From: Flavobacteriales bacterium | Lineage (GTDB): Bacteria > Bacteroidota > Bacteroidia > Flavobacteriales > UBA1820 | Direction: 5' to 3' | NCBI GenBank assembly: GCA_017620815.1 | Contig: JAGAUI010000033.1 | Span: 1 to 33,540 of the forward strand | Length of the DNA stretch: 33,540 nucleotides | In this document: positions 8,794 through 16,996 of the stretch, piece by piece | How the letters are laid out: each line of letters opens with the position of its first letter | Position numbering within the stretch: the stretch's first letter is position 1 | Program-made: the position numbers and the translations under genes | The notes under the pieces: model-generated | What the model was told of the DNA's origin: nothing | The model's database searches: none | The model's input: the letters and a program-made list of their open reading frames with translations, nothing else

Positions 8794-9216
8794 ATGGATG
8801 ATAAAAAGATAGAAAAAGCCTCTGCATTATTTGAAGAAGGTTTTAATTGTGCCCAATCCGTAGTGGCTGCATATGCCACAGAATATGGTTTCACTCGTGA
8901 ACAATGCCTCAAGATGTCGGCATCGTTTGGAGGGGGGATAGGACGTATGCGTGAGACTTGCGGTGCTGCCTGCGGACTCTTTCTGCTGGCAGGACTAGAG
9001 ACAGGAGCCACAGAAGGTCGTGATACCACATCCAAGATGAATAACTATGCAACGGTGAAAAAATTGGCAGAAAGGTTTATAGAAGAAAACGGAGCCTTGC
9101 GTTGTGAAGATATTCTAAAGTTGGCTCGTGAAGGCAAATGTGCTACTCCATGTGTAGAACGTGTGCGTAGTGCCGCCCGTCTATGGGAAGAATACCGCCG
9201 TTCAGATGATAAATAA
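8794..9216 (+). CDS. C-GCAxxG-C-C family protein
   Basis: A 140-residue cytoplasmic protein of the C_GCAxxG_C_C family (PF09719), thought to be redox-related because of its conserved cysteines; the true activity is unknown. Seen here are NCAQSVVAAYA near the N-terminus, the glycine stretch SFGGGIGRMRETCGAACG carrying the signature CGAACG, a conserved Cys in LRCEDIL, and a closing Cys pair in GKCATPCVERV. Length is normal for the family. Related proteins are often found near redox or metal genes, but no such context exists here: the neighbours are a lipoprotein gene and an M3 peptidase gene. It begins after a terminator and is followed by the peptidase gene after 55 bases. Confidence 0.9.
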   Translation: MDDKKIEKASALFEEGFNCAQSVVAAYATEYGFTREQCLKMSASFGGGIGRMRETCGAACGLFLLAGLETGATEGRDTTSKMNNYATVKKLAERFIEENGALRCEDILKLAREGKCATPCVERVRSAARLWEEYRRSDDK

Positions 9217-9227
9217 AGTAAAATGCC

Positions 9228-9235
9228 TATCTTAG
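9228..9235 (+). promoter_or_regulatory. Possible -7 box variant (TATCTTAG)
   Basis: The same TAnnTTAG variant as ahead of 8794, located 36 bases before the M3 peptidase start. No -33 match. It may instead be chance sequence if the peptidase is read through from the gene before it. Confidence 0.3.
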
Positions 9236-9271
9236 CACCCTGTAAGAAAAAAACAAATACGCTATATTTAT

Positions 9272-11437
9272 ATGAATAAAAAAACATTAACACTATGCCT
9301 ATGTGCAGTTGCCTTTTGTGCAGGCTTGCTCATAGCTCTAATCCATGAGATGAAAACAACAGAAAAAACAGACGAGGGAAAGGAACAAATCATAAATCCT
9401 TTTTACTCACAGTACAGTACACCTTATCGTACTGCACCGTTTGATGTGATAACACTGGAGGACTACATGCCTGCCATTAAAAAAGGCATAGAGATAGCCC
9501 GCGAGGAAATGGATGCTATAACCAAAAATCCTGCCACACCTACATTTGAAAACACGATAGCTGCAATGGAACGCAGCGGAGAGATGTTATCCCGTGCCAC
9601 TTCGGTGTTCTATAACCTCAATAGTGCCGAGACTTCTCCTGCTATGCAGGCTCTAGCACAGGAGATTTCCCCACTGCTCTCACAGTATAGTTCAGACATG
9701 CTTTTCAACAAGGCTCTTTTTGAACGTATAGACTATGTTTACCAGAACCAAGACAAGGAAAACCTTACTAGCGAACAGAAAAAAGTCCTACGCGACACTT
9801 GGAAAGGATATGCCGAAGGCGGTGCCAAACTATCTGCAGAAGACCAGGAAAAACTACGTGAGGTAAGTATGCGACTAAGCCAACTATCACTTCAATTCCA
9901 GTCAAATGTCCTTAAAGAAACCAATGCCTTCCGTCTTAATATCACAGACGAGGCACAGCTAGCTGGCCTTCCAAAGAGTGCTATGGATGCCGCTCGTGAA
10001 GAAGCCGAGGCAGCAGGTGAAGAAGGCTGGACATTTACCCTTAAAGCTCCTAGCTATTCGGCAGTGATGAAATATGCACAGAACCGCCAATTACGTGAAA
10101 AAATGTATATGGCCAACGGTAGCGTAGCCATTAAAGGTGGCGAAGCAGACAACCGTGCGGTGATAGACGAGATAGTAAAATTACGCGGTGAACGTGCCCG
10201 CATACTAGGATATGCCACCTATGCCGATATGGCTCTTGAAGACCGTATGGCAAAAGACGCCAAAACTGTCAATGAATTCCTCGCTTCGCTGCTGGAAAAA
10301 GCTCTTCCTGCTGCTCGCCGCGATGTGGATATGCTTAAAGAATATGCCAAAAAACACGACAATCTTGATACATTGCAGGCTTGGGACCACTCTTATTATT
10401 CAAATCTTCTCAAAGAAGAACAGTATGCCTTTAATGACGAGATACTTAAACCATACTTCCAGCTAGAGAATGTTATACAGGGGGCTTTCTATGTGGCAGG
10501 CAAACTTTACGGACTTACCTTTACCGAAGTTCACGATATCCCTAAATATCACCCAGACGTACGCACATATGTCGTTCGTGATGAAAAAGGAGAATTCAAG
10601 GCCATATTCTATGGTGATTACTTCCCACGTGAAGGCAAACGCGATGGTGCTTGGATGAACTCTCTACGCGACCAGAATAAAGTATTTGGAGATAATCAAG
10701 CTCCTCATATCATCAACGTATGTAACTTTACAAAACCTACCGCCGATGCTCCTTCGCTACTTACATTCTATGAGGTAACTACTCTATTCCACGAGTTTGG
10801 ACACGCACTACACGGCATGCTTTCAGACGTTACATATACTTCGGTATCGGGTACAGCAGTACCACGAGATTTTGTAGAGCTACCATCACACATAATGGAA
10901 AACTGGGCAAAACAACCTGAAGTCCTCAAGGTATTTGCTCGTCATTACCAGACAGGAGAAGTTATCCCACAGAAATACATAGACGCTCTTATGCGTTCTA
11001 TCAATTATATGGAGGGATATGCTACTGTACGTCAGCTATCATTTGGCATGCTGGATATGGCTTGGCATGATGGACGTGTAGATGAATACCTAGCCGATGA
11101 GAACCACGACCTAGTCAAATATGAACGCACTGCTATGGCTCCCACACAACTATATCCTGTGGTAGATGGCACTGCTATGTCAACATCGTTTGGACATTTG
11201 TTCTCGGGGGGATATGCCGCTGGTTACTACTCATACAAATGGAGTGAGATGCACGATGCCGATGCCTTTGAATACTTCAAGGAGAACGGTATCCTATCTC
11301 GCGAGGCTGGCGAACACTTCAAGAACACCATACTATCTCGTGGTGGTAGTGCCCCTGCCGACGAACTTTATAAGGACTTCCGCGGTCGCAGTGCCACACC
11401 AGATGCACTACTACGTCGTGCTGGACTAGTAAAATAA
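9272..11437 (+). CDS. dcp: M3 family metallopeptidase (peptidyl-dipeptidase Dcp type)
   Basis: Zinc peptidase that removes C-terminal dipeptides from peptides. Of 721 residues, the first 25 or so form a hydrophobic export signal or anchor (TLCLCAVAFCAGLLIALIHE), so it acts outside the cytoplasm; the Cys at residue 16 is preceded by Phe, a poor lipobox, so lipid modification is uncertain. The M3 core has the zinc motif H507-E-F-G-H511, with the third ligand Glu536 in FVELPSHIMENW, 25 residues on. The helical N-terminal M3 domain starts at NPFYSQYSTPYRTAPFD. Length and layout agree with Dcp rather than oligopeptidase A, which lacks an export signal. Transcription ends at the GC-rich hairpin that follows. 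Confidence 0.93.
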   Translation: MNKKTLTLCLCAVAFCAGLLIALIHEMKTTEKTDEGKEQIINPFYSQYSTPYRTAPFDVITLEDYMPAIKKGIEIAREEMDAITKNPATPTFENTIAAMERSGEMLSRATSVFYNLNSAETSPAMQALAQEISPLLSQYSSDMLFNKALFERIDYVYQNQDKENLTSEQKKVLRDTWKGYAEGGAKLSAEDQEKLREVSMRLSQLSLQFQSNVLKETNAFRLNITDEAQLAGLPKSAMDAAREEAEAAGEEGWTFTLKAPSYSAVMKYAQNRQLREKMYMANGSVAIKGGEADNRAVIDEIVKLRGERARILGYATYADMALEDRMAKDAKTVNEFLASLLEKALPAARRDVDMLKEYAKKHDNLDTLQAWDHSYYSNLLKEEQYAFNDEILKPYFQLENVIQGAFYVAGKLYGLTFTEVHDIPKYHPDVRTYVVRDEKGEFKAIFYGDYFPREGKRDGAWMNSLRDQNKVFGDNQAPHIINVCNFTKPTADAPSLLTFYEVTTLFHEFGHALHGMLSDVTYTSVSGTAVPRDFVELPSHIMENWAKQPEVLKVFARHYQTGEVIPQKYIDALMRSINYMEGYATVRQLSFGMLDMAWHDGRVDEYLADENHDLVKYERTAMAPTQLYPVVDGTAMSTSFGHLFSGGYAAGYYSYKWSEMHDADAFEYFKENGILSREAGEHFKNTILSRGGSAPADELYKDFRGRSATPDALLRRAGLVK

Positions 11438-11471
11438 GTTTAACCTACCAGTAGTTATACATAACCACAAA

Positions 11472-11495
11472 CCCCGCCTGTGGCGGGGATTTTTT
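11472..11495 (+). terminator. Terminator after the M3 peptidase gene
   Basis: Stem CCCCGCC (11472-11478) with GGCGGGG (11482-11488), loop TGT, then A and a T6 run. Confidence 0.88.
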
Positions 11496-11544
11496 ATCTA
11501 TTCTTTTTACATCTCTTATTTCTCCTATCTCAAATACTTACCAT

Positions 11545-11577
11545 AAAAAAAGCCTCTCTTTCAGAGAGGCTTTTTTT
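11545..11577. terminator. Bidirectional terminator, tRNA-Gly 3' side
   Basis: A perfect 15-bp stem (11545-11559 with 11563-11577), loop TTC, with A7 and T7 tracts. On the minus strand it begins one base after the tRNA 3' end, so it ends the tRNA transcript; on the plus strand it backs up the peptidase terminator. Confidence 0.87.
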
Positions 11578-11578
11578 G

Positions 11579-11650
11579 AGCGGAAAACGGGATTCGGACC
11601 CGCGACCCTCACCTTGGCAAGGTGATGCTCTACCACTGAGCTATTTCCGC
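11579..11650 (-). tRNA. tRNA-Gly (anticodon GCC)
   Basis: Read on the minus strand, the 72 bases fold as a complete cloverleaf. The acceptor stem is GCGGAAA with TTTCCGC and the discriminator is T. The D arm is GCTCAGTGGTAGAGC, the anticodon stem CACCT with AGGTG around the loop TTGCCAA, and the T arm CGGGTTCGAATCCCG. The anticodon GCC reads GGC and GGT. The CCA end is not encoded. A consensus promoter lies just upstream and a terminator directly follows, so it is a single-gene unit. Confidence 0.97.
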
Positions 11651-11664
11651 CTATAATAGTGGTG

Positions 11665-11695
11665 CAAATATATAAACCTTATTTAATATGACAAA
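11665..11695 (-). promoter_or_regulatory. Consensus promoter for tRNA-Gly
   Basis: On the minus strand, -33 TTTG (plus 11692-11695), a 19-base spacer, then -7 TATATTTG (plus 11665-11672). This is a full match to the Bacteroidota sigma-ABfr promoter. The tRNA starts 14 bases downstream of the -7 box. Confidence 0.85.
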
Positions 11696-11740
11696 TAAAT
11701 TTAACACTTTTATATATCCTTTTTCTACCCCGTCAATATA

Positions 11741-11774
11741 AAAATCGCCGCCCACTTAAGTGGGCGGCGATTTT
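11741..11774. terminator. Bidirectional terminator after the TonB-type receptor
   Basis: A perfect 34-base palindrome (two 17-base arms with no spacer) with AAAA and TTTT outer ends. It lies 20 bases past the receptor stop on the minus strand. Confidence 0.8.
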
Positions 11775-11794
11775 AGATATGGTTATTAACCGTA

Positions 11795-14485
11795 TTACTG
11801 TGCAGCAGGCATTTCTGGAGCCAATTCTTCTCCTCCGCCACCTAGACCTTTGGCACGTTTATCTTTGAATTTGATTTCAGATATACGGTATGATAGAGTA
11901 AATGACACTACCTGACGGTTCATGTGGTTGTTATTAAACATGACATAGTCTGCACCGTAAGTATTGGATTTGGACTTCATACTATTGAATAGGTCATTTA
12001 CACGTATGCTGGCATTGAGTTTGTCCTTCAAGAAATTCTGACTCACACCCATGGAAGCTATGAGCATAGCATCTGATTTACCCTGCAACTGTGTACGAGG
12101 TCCATTGTAGTTAAGACGGAACTGGATACGAGTCTTGGTAGCAGGAATAGAGAAGTTGTTGTTAAGTCGCAACGAATACTGTCCTGCACATCTTATATAG
12201 TCTGTACGTTCGGGGATATCTGTCTCACGATACACATACTGGGCATTGAAACCTATATTCCAGAACTTAAACGGACGGTATGAGAACATCAATCCAGTAG
12301 ATATGCTGAACGAAGAACCTACGTTGGCCGATGTGGTATAAAGCACATCACCTTCTGGTTTGGTAGGGTCGGTAGGGTCTATACGAGTGGTTATACGCTC
12401 TACTTGGTCTTTGCTATCGCGGTATGACACATTGGCACCTAGGAAGCCTTTGTTATTGGATAGACGTTTATTATAACGCAACTGCAACGAATTGGTAAAC
12501 GAAGGGTCTAGATATGGGTTACCAACAGTTACATACATAGGGTCATCAAAACGATATGATGGGTTAAGAGTCATAACGTTTGGACGGGTTACACGGCGAG
12601 AGTAATTAAACGAGAAAGAGTTATTGGCTCCAAATTTATACATCACCGCTGCCGATGGGAACAGAGAGAAATAATCACGATACAATGACACGTCTTTGGA
12701 TTCTGAATAGATGATTTCATTGCCATTGCGTTCTACCCCTAGTCCAAGAGTATGATATATAGTCTGCTCACCACGCAATCCCGCTTGAAGTGTAAAGTTA
12801 CCCACATAACGAGCATAAGTAGCATAGATGCTCAATAGCTGTTGGTCATACTTGAAGTGGTTTGAACGTTGCATATCTGGGACATTGTCTATATAGTAGA
12901 AATATGGCATATCTCTCCATGTGAAATCCCCTTTTGCTCCCACTTCAAATTTTGAAGTTCCTCTCACCTCTTTGGCATAGTCCACACGTGCCGATAGCAA
13001 ATGTGAGAATGTGTGGTTATCTGTAATATCATCGGTAGTGATACGGGCAGGATTACCAGCCACAGTATTCAAAATACCCGAATAACCTTTATTTTCATTG
13101 AAGTCATGGCTCACATCCACTTCCAGGTATTCATAGTCTGACATATCATGGCGGAACGTAAGTGAGTTCTGCATCGTAAAGCTCTTGGTCTCAGAAAGGT
13201 TCTCACGATGACGATTGAAATATGGGTCAAGGTTGTCCATATATTCGTTAACTATCTCCTGAGCTATTTCTTTGGTAATATCATCATATGCTACATCCAG
13301 CGGCAAGAAATATGACGATGACACTCCCTCACTCTCACTTCTACGTGGCCCTACCGATATATTATAAGAGAACGCATTTTTCTTGTTTGGGAGGTAGTCT
13401 ATAGAAGCTCTCACATAGTGATTCATACGAGAACTGCTACTCTCTCCAAACTGATAGTTAAGATATGGATTTGGGCGAATGCTAGTAGTACGATAGTCTG
13501 CACGATATGTCTCATTATCACGAGAGTCTTCGCTGTAGTTAAAGTTATAACTCAAGGAGTAAAGGAATTTACCAGAATATGTACTGAAGTTAAGACCTCC
13601 GTTCAATTTACCTTTGGTATCTATACCCAGACGAGTATTAAATGTATAACCATACATACTCATACCGCGTTTGGTGATGATGTTTATGATACCACCCACA
13701 CCATCGGGGTCTTGTTTGGCAGAAGGGTTGGTGATAAGCTCCACTTTGTCTATTACCTCGGCAGGGATAGACTCTAGAAGGTCGGCCACAGACATATCGG
13801 TAGGGCGGTTATTAAGCAGTACCTTAACCGATGCCCCCTGCAATTCCACATTACCATCAAAATCCACATCCACCATAGGTAGATTTTCAAATACATCACG
13901 AGCCATAGCTCCGCCAGTAATCATATCTTTACCTATGTTTACCACCTGTCTGTCTATACGGTTTTCTATAGAAGTGAATTCTGGAGTGATGACTACCTCA
14001 TCAAGAGCCTCTATTTTTTCTTCCAGATATATGGTAGATAAATCCACATTACGGTTTTTATTGGATATAGTTATAGGTCCAGCAGTGTATTCTTCATAGC
14101 CTATGTATGACACTACGACCTTAAACTCACCTGCGGGGATTTGTTTTACATTAAATACACCCTTAAAGTTTGTAATACCACCTGTAACTACTTTTCCCGA
14201 CTGACTCTCTACCACCGAAACAGTCGCATACTCCACAGGTTTCTGGTCCAATATATTTATCACAGTACCCGTTACCGAGCCTATTTTTTTACTATCATCT
14301 TCTTCTAGTATTCCCATCCCCTGCTGTCTGTCACGAGCCGAAGGACGCATACCTCCAGGACCACCAGGACGCATGCCTCCGGGGCCTCCTCCAAAACCGC
14401 CCGGTCCTCCACCGAACTGTGCAAATGCCACATTAAACGTCAATAGTGCTAGTGCCAATAGGACTAAACGACTCATACTCTTCAT
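11795..14485 (-). CDS. TonB-type outer-membrane receptor with carboxypeptidase-like domain
   Basis: An 896-residue outer-membrane protein. A signal peptide (MKSMSRLVLLALALLTFNVA) is followed by a short Gly-Pro-Met-rich stretch with GGPGG repeats (about residues 24-46). Next comes a carboxypeptidase regulatory-like domain (VTGTVINILDQKPVEYATVS to VVVSYIGYEEY) and a plug (LDEVVITPEF, then VKVLLNNRPTDMSVADLLES, VDKVELITNPSAKQDPDGVGG with the I in place of V, INIITKRG). The rest is a barrel of the OMP_b-brl_3 type (PF14905), ending VSFTLSYRI plus a Gly- and Glu-rich tail. It differs from SusC proteins, and no SusD partner is nearby, so it is unlikely to be a glycan importer of that kind; its ligand is unknown. 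It is read from its own unit downstream of dnaN. Confidence 0.92.
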   Translation of the reverse strand: MKSMSRLVLLALALLTFNVAFAQFGGGPGGFGGGPGGMRPGGPGGMRPSARDRQQGMGILEEDDSKKIGSVTGTVINILDQKPVEYATVSVVESQSGKVVTGGITNFKGVFNVKQIPAGEFKVVVSYIGYEEYTAGPITISNKNRNVDLSTIYLEEKIEALDEVVITPEFTSIENRIDRQVVNIGKDMITGGAMARDVFENLPMVDVDFDGNVELQGASVKVLLNNRPTDMSVADLLESIPAEVIDKVELITNPSAKQDPDGVGGIINIITKRGMSMYGYTFNTRLGIDTKGKLNGGLNFSTYSGKFLYSLSYNFNYSEDSRDNETYRADYRTTSIRPNPYLNYQFGESSSSRMNHYVRASIDYLPNKKNAFSYNISVGPRRSESEGVSSSYFLPLDVAYDDITKEIAQEIVNEYMDNLDPYFNRHRENLSETKSFTMQNSLTFRHDMSDYEYLEVDVSHDFNENKGYSGILNTVAGNPARITTDDITDNHTFSHLLSARVDYAKEVRGTSKFEVGAKGDFTWRDMPYFYYIDNVPDMQRSNHFKYDQQLLSIYATYARYVGNFTLQAGLRGEQTIYHTLGLGVERNGNEIIYSESKDVSLYRDYFSLFPSAAVMYKFGANNSFSFNYSRRVTRPNVMTLNPSYRFDDPMYVTVGNPYLDPSFTNSLQLRYNKRLSNNKGFLGANVSYRDSKDQVERITTRIDPTDPTKPEGDVLYTTSANVGSSFSISTGLMFSYRPFKFWNIGFNAQYVYRETDIPERTDYIRCAGQYSLRLNNNFSIPATKTRIQFRLNYNGPRTQLQGKSDAMLIASMGVSQNFLKDKLNASIRVNDLFNSMKSKSNTYGADYVMFNNNHMNRQVVSFTLSYRISEIKFKDKRAKGLGGGGEELAPEMPAAQ

Positions 14486-14597
14486 TACTGCAAAATTTTA
14501 TTTTAAAAAGATTAAAAAATGAATTATAACTGCTTTTATGACGTGAAATAACGCAAAAGGTTTAATGTATGATATGTTAAATTTAACCCTTATAACA

Positions 14598-14626
14598 TAA
14601 AAAAGAGCGACACATAGTGTCGCTCT
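14598..14626 (-). terminator. Terminator after dnaN
   Basis: A 10-bp stem (14604-14613 with 14617-14626), loop ATA, followed on the minus strand by a T run (plus A tract from 14598). It lies 21 bases past the dnaN stop. Confidence 0.85.
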
Positions 14627-14646
14627 ATGTAGTCATATTTACATTA

Positions 14647-15777
14647 CTAGTTACTCAATATAACAGGCATTACCAGCATAGTGATATTTTCTCCTTCAGG
14701 GCTTTCCACAGGACGCAATATACCTGCACGATTTGGGGCAGACATATCTATGGTAACATCTTTGCTTTCCAGATTACCCAACATCTCAAGCAAGAAACGA
14801 GAGTTAAATCCTATGTCCATTTTGTCTCCGCTATATGCACAAGGTACTTTTTCTACAGCTTTTTTACCCATATCTCTATCTTCGGCAGAAATAAGGACTT
14901 CACTAGGAGAGAGGCTCAATCGAGTCTGGTGAGTAACCTTATTTGAGAAAAGAGCTATACGACGCAACGAATTCTGGAATAGTATGCGGTCTATAAGGAG
15001 TTGGTTGGGGTTTTCTTTTGGGATAACGGCTTCATAGTTGGGGTATTTACCGTCTATAAGACGGCATACTATCACTATGTCATCGGTCTGGAAACGAGCA
15101 TTGGTCTGGTTAAAAGTAATAGTTACATCACACGCCACACCAGCCATCATGCTTTTCATGATATTAAGAGGTTTTTTAGGCATGATGAATTCCACAGGAA
15201 CTGGGCTGGATATGTCTTCGCGGACGTATTTCACTAGTTTATGTGCATCTGTTGCGACAAATATAAGGCCATCGGGAGTGAATTTGAACAGCACACCAGA
15301 CATCACTGGACGCATGTCATCATTACCTGTAGCAAAAAGTGTCTTCTGTATAGCCGATGCTAGTATTTCTGATGTTACAACTGTCTGTGTAACATTTTCC
15401 ATAGCTGGCATCTGTGGGTATTCGTCTGCATCTTCATATGGGATATCACATTTACCTTCGCTATCTACTCCGCCATAGTTTATATACAGGACATGAGCTG
15501 CTTCATCGGTAGAGAAAGTGATAGGTTGTTCTGGGAATGTTTTAAGGATTTCCAGAAGCATTTTGGCAGGTACTGCTATTTTACCTTCGCCACTACCTTC
15601 TACATCTATGGTGGACATCATAGTAGTCTCCATATCTGATGCCGATATGGTAAGACGTCCGCCCTTCTGTTCAAAAAGAAAATTGTCTAGTATAGGCAGT
15701 GAACTACTAGAACCTATTATGCCTCCCAAAGTAGTGGTAGCACGTAATATAACCGAACTAGATACTACAAATTCCAT
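14647..15777 (-). CDS. dnaN: DNA polymerase III sliding clamp (beta subunit)
   Basis: The ring-shaped clamp that holds the replicative polymerase on DNA. Its 376 residues match the usual length and three-domain layout. The N-terminus MEFVVSSSVILRATTTLGGI is typical of Bacteroidota clamps, and the ending (VESPEGENITMLVMPVILSN) carries the C-terminal MPV-type tail next to the partner-binding pocket. Internal landmarks are KIAVPAKMLLEILKTFPEQP, MRPVMSGVLF and ATDAHKLVKYV. The gene stands alone with its own promoter and terminator and not beside dnaA, which is normal in this phylum; no origin-like repeats are seen around it. Confidence 0.97.
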   Translation of the reverse strand: MEFVVSSSVILRATTTLGGIIGSSSSLPILDNFLFEQKGGRLTISASDMETTMMSTIDVEGSGEGKIAVPAKMLLEILKTFPEQPITFSTDEAAHVLYINYGGVDSEGKCDIPYEDADEYPQMPAMENVTQTVVTSEILASAIQKTLFATGNDDMRPVMSGVLFKFTPDGLIFVATDAHKLVKYVREDISSPVPVEFIMPKKPLNIMKSMMAGVACDVTITFNQTNARFQTDDIVIVCRLIDGKYPNYEAVIPKENPNQLLIDRILFQNSLRRIALFSNKVTHQTRLSLSPSEVLISAEDRDMGKKAVEKVPCAYSGDKMDIGFNSRFLLEMLGNLESKDVTIDMSAPNRAGILRPVESPEGENITMLVMPVILSN

Positions 15778-15826
15778 ATTTATAATTTTAATTTTTTTAC
15801 TTTACAATCCGTGTACTTTTAAAGGT

Positions 15827-15834
15827 CAAATATA
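15827..15834 (-). promoter_or_regulatory. dnaN promoter -7 box
   Basis: On the minus strand TATATTTG, matching TAnnTTTG, 49 bases before the dnaN start. No TTTG is seen at -33. Confidence 0.6.
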
Positions 15835-15875
15835 GTGATAAAACTGTTCTTTCTAGCATATTTTAATCTCTTTTT

Positions 15876-15906
15876 TTTGAAAAACTACATCTTTTTTCTA
15901 CTTTAG
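15876..15906 (+). promoter_or_regulatory. Promoter of the DUF4294 gene (variant -7)
   Basis: -33 TTTG at 15876-15879, a 19-base spacer, and TACTTTAG at 15899-15906. The only departure from consensus is A for T at the seventh -7 position. The start codon at 15928 is 21 bases downstream. Confidence 0.5.
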
Positions 15907-15927
15907 CCACTAGAATAGACAGCATCC

Positions 15928-16650
15928 ATGATAGAGGCCAAAATACATACACGTTTATATCTTCACATATATATAATAGCATTGATTTTATGCTGTGCAA
16001 ATGTGCATTGTATAGCTCAATCATCAAATGACACCTCGTCATATAACATCATAGAAGTCCTAGACGAGGTCATAGTAACCCCTGTTTATAAAGACAGTGT
16101 GAGTCGCGATGATTCGTTGAGATTACGCGGACGAGTATTACGCACATGGGAATATGCCACTCTAGCAGCAGACCGCCTACAAGAGATAGACAGCTACCGC
16201 AAAGACGCCTCCCTCCGCCAATTCCGCCACGCAGTAAACGACACCCAGAAAGAGCTTTTCTCCCAATATGAAGATGCACTTAAAAAAATGAGCCGCAACG
16301 ATGGTCGCGTGCTTATAAAACTCATTCATCGTCTTACAGGGCTATCCACATATGACATAGCTCGCAATCTTAAAAGCGGCTGGAAGGCATGGTGGTGGAA
16401 TAGTGCAGCCAGCATGTTCTCTCTTTCACTTAAAAAAGAGTATGCCCCACTCTATGTAGCCGAAGACCGCGTGATAGAAAACATCATCAAAGACTTCTTC
16501 AGAAAAGGATACATAATGTACTACCCTGCACATTGGGAAAATCTCTCATATTTTTATACTCCAAATGGCAACACTAGCTTCCAGATGCAGGATGCTACAT
16601 CTCGTGCCACCCATAAAAAAGAACGCAAATATAAAAAACGTCATAAATGA
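15928..16650 (+). CDS. DUF4294 family protein, secreted
   Basis: A 240-residue protein of the Bacteroidota-specific DUF4294 family (PF14127); the function is unknown. An N-terminal signal peptide (HIYIIALILCCANVHCIAQ) precedes the family core: IIEVLDEVIVTP, RVLRTWEYATLAADRLQEID, and the highly typical NDGRVLIKLIHRLTGLSTYD and GWKAWWWNSAASMFSLSLKK, then IENIIKDFF. The core probably forms a helical, membrane-facing periplasmic domain. The C-terminus ends in a run of Lys, Arg and His (KKERKYKKRHK), an extension of the core that could contact acidic partners or lipids. It is a single-gene unit bounded by its own promoter and a long terminator, divergent from dnaN. Confidence 0.87.
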   Translation: MIEAKIHTRLYLHIYIIALILCCANVHCIAQSSNDTSSYNIIEVLDEVIVTPVYKDSVSRDDSLRLRGRVLRTWEYATLAADRLQEIDSYRKDASLRQFRHAVNDTQKELFSQYEDALKKMSRNDGRVLIKLIHRLTGLSTYDIARNLKSGWKAWWWNSAASMFSLSLKKEYAPLYVAEDRVIENIIKDFFRKGYIMYYPAHWENLSYFYTPNGNTSFQMQDATSRATHKKERKYKKRHK

Positions 16651-16697
16651 CCTTTAGAAAAAGGCACGCCCCTCTAGGGCGTGCCTTTTTCTAAAGG
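16651..16697. terminator. Long bidirectional terminator after the DUF4294 gene
   Basis: A perfect 21-bp stem (16651-16671 with 16677-16697) and loop CTCTA, with A5 and T5 tracts inside the arms. It begins right after the TGA stop. Confidence 0.87.
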
Positions 16698-16725
16698 ACG
16701 ACATTTCCATCTATGATTATTTAAA

Positions 16726-16776
16726 ATAAAAGACTCACGACAGGATATTTCCCACCGTGAATGTCATGTCTTTTAT
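16726..16776 (-). terminator. Possible terminator after rpmF
   Basis: Outer stem 16726-16734 with 16768-16776 (ATAAAAGAC with GTCTTTTAT) and an inner CACG/CGTG pairing (16736-16739 with 16756-16759) around an unpaired loop. It lies 17 bases past the rpmF stop and has a short T tract on the minus strand. Weaker than the other terminators here. Confidence 0.5.
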
Positions 16777-16792
16777 ATTGTAAAAAAGTGGC

Positions 16793-16987
16793 TTAGGCTT
16801 CGGCTACAGTTTTATCTACAACCACTTTACCACGATAGTAAAGTTTGCCTTCGTGCCAGTATGCACGGTGAGTAAGGTGTACTTCACCTGTTACTGGGCA
16901 TACGCTCACTTGTTTTGCGACAGCTTTGTCGTTTGTTCTTCTTTTGTCTCTTCTGGTAGAACCCTGACGTCTTTTAGGATGTGCCAT
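16793..16987 (-). CDS. rpmF: 50S ribosomal protein L32, cysteine-poor form
   Basis: A component of the large ribosomal subunit. The start [17 protein letters not shown] and the ending [11 protein letters not shown] are diagnostic. Length is 64 residues. The usual Bacteroidota form carries two CxxC pairs forming a zinc ribbon; here only one Cys remains ([17 protein letters not shown]), and the second pair is replaced by [10 protein letters not shown], so zinc cannot be bound in the normal way. This resembles the zinc-independent (C-minus) L32 of other bacteria. It lies 9 bases after the DUF177 gene, the standard arrangement, and is the last gene of that transcript. Confidence 0.95.
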   Translation of the reverse strand: MAHPKRRQGSTRRDKRRTNDKAVAKQVSVCPVTGEVHLTHRAYWHEGKLYYRGKVVVDKTVAEA

Positions 16988-16996
16988 TTTTGTGTA

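Noticed and set aside
13671-14099. Plus-strand frame of 142 codons under the receptor plug
   Set aside because: Ser/Thr-rich antisense shadow of the receptor gene; no signal, motif or ribosome site.
15038-15478. A 146-codon plus-strand frame opposite dnaN
   Set aside because: It is the antisense shadow of a highly conserved clamp gene, with no similarity of its own.
14486-15777. Replication origin near dnaN
   Set aside because: No cluster of DnaA-box-like repeats and no dnaA beside it; dnaN stands alone.
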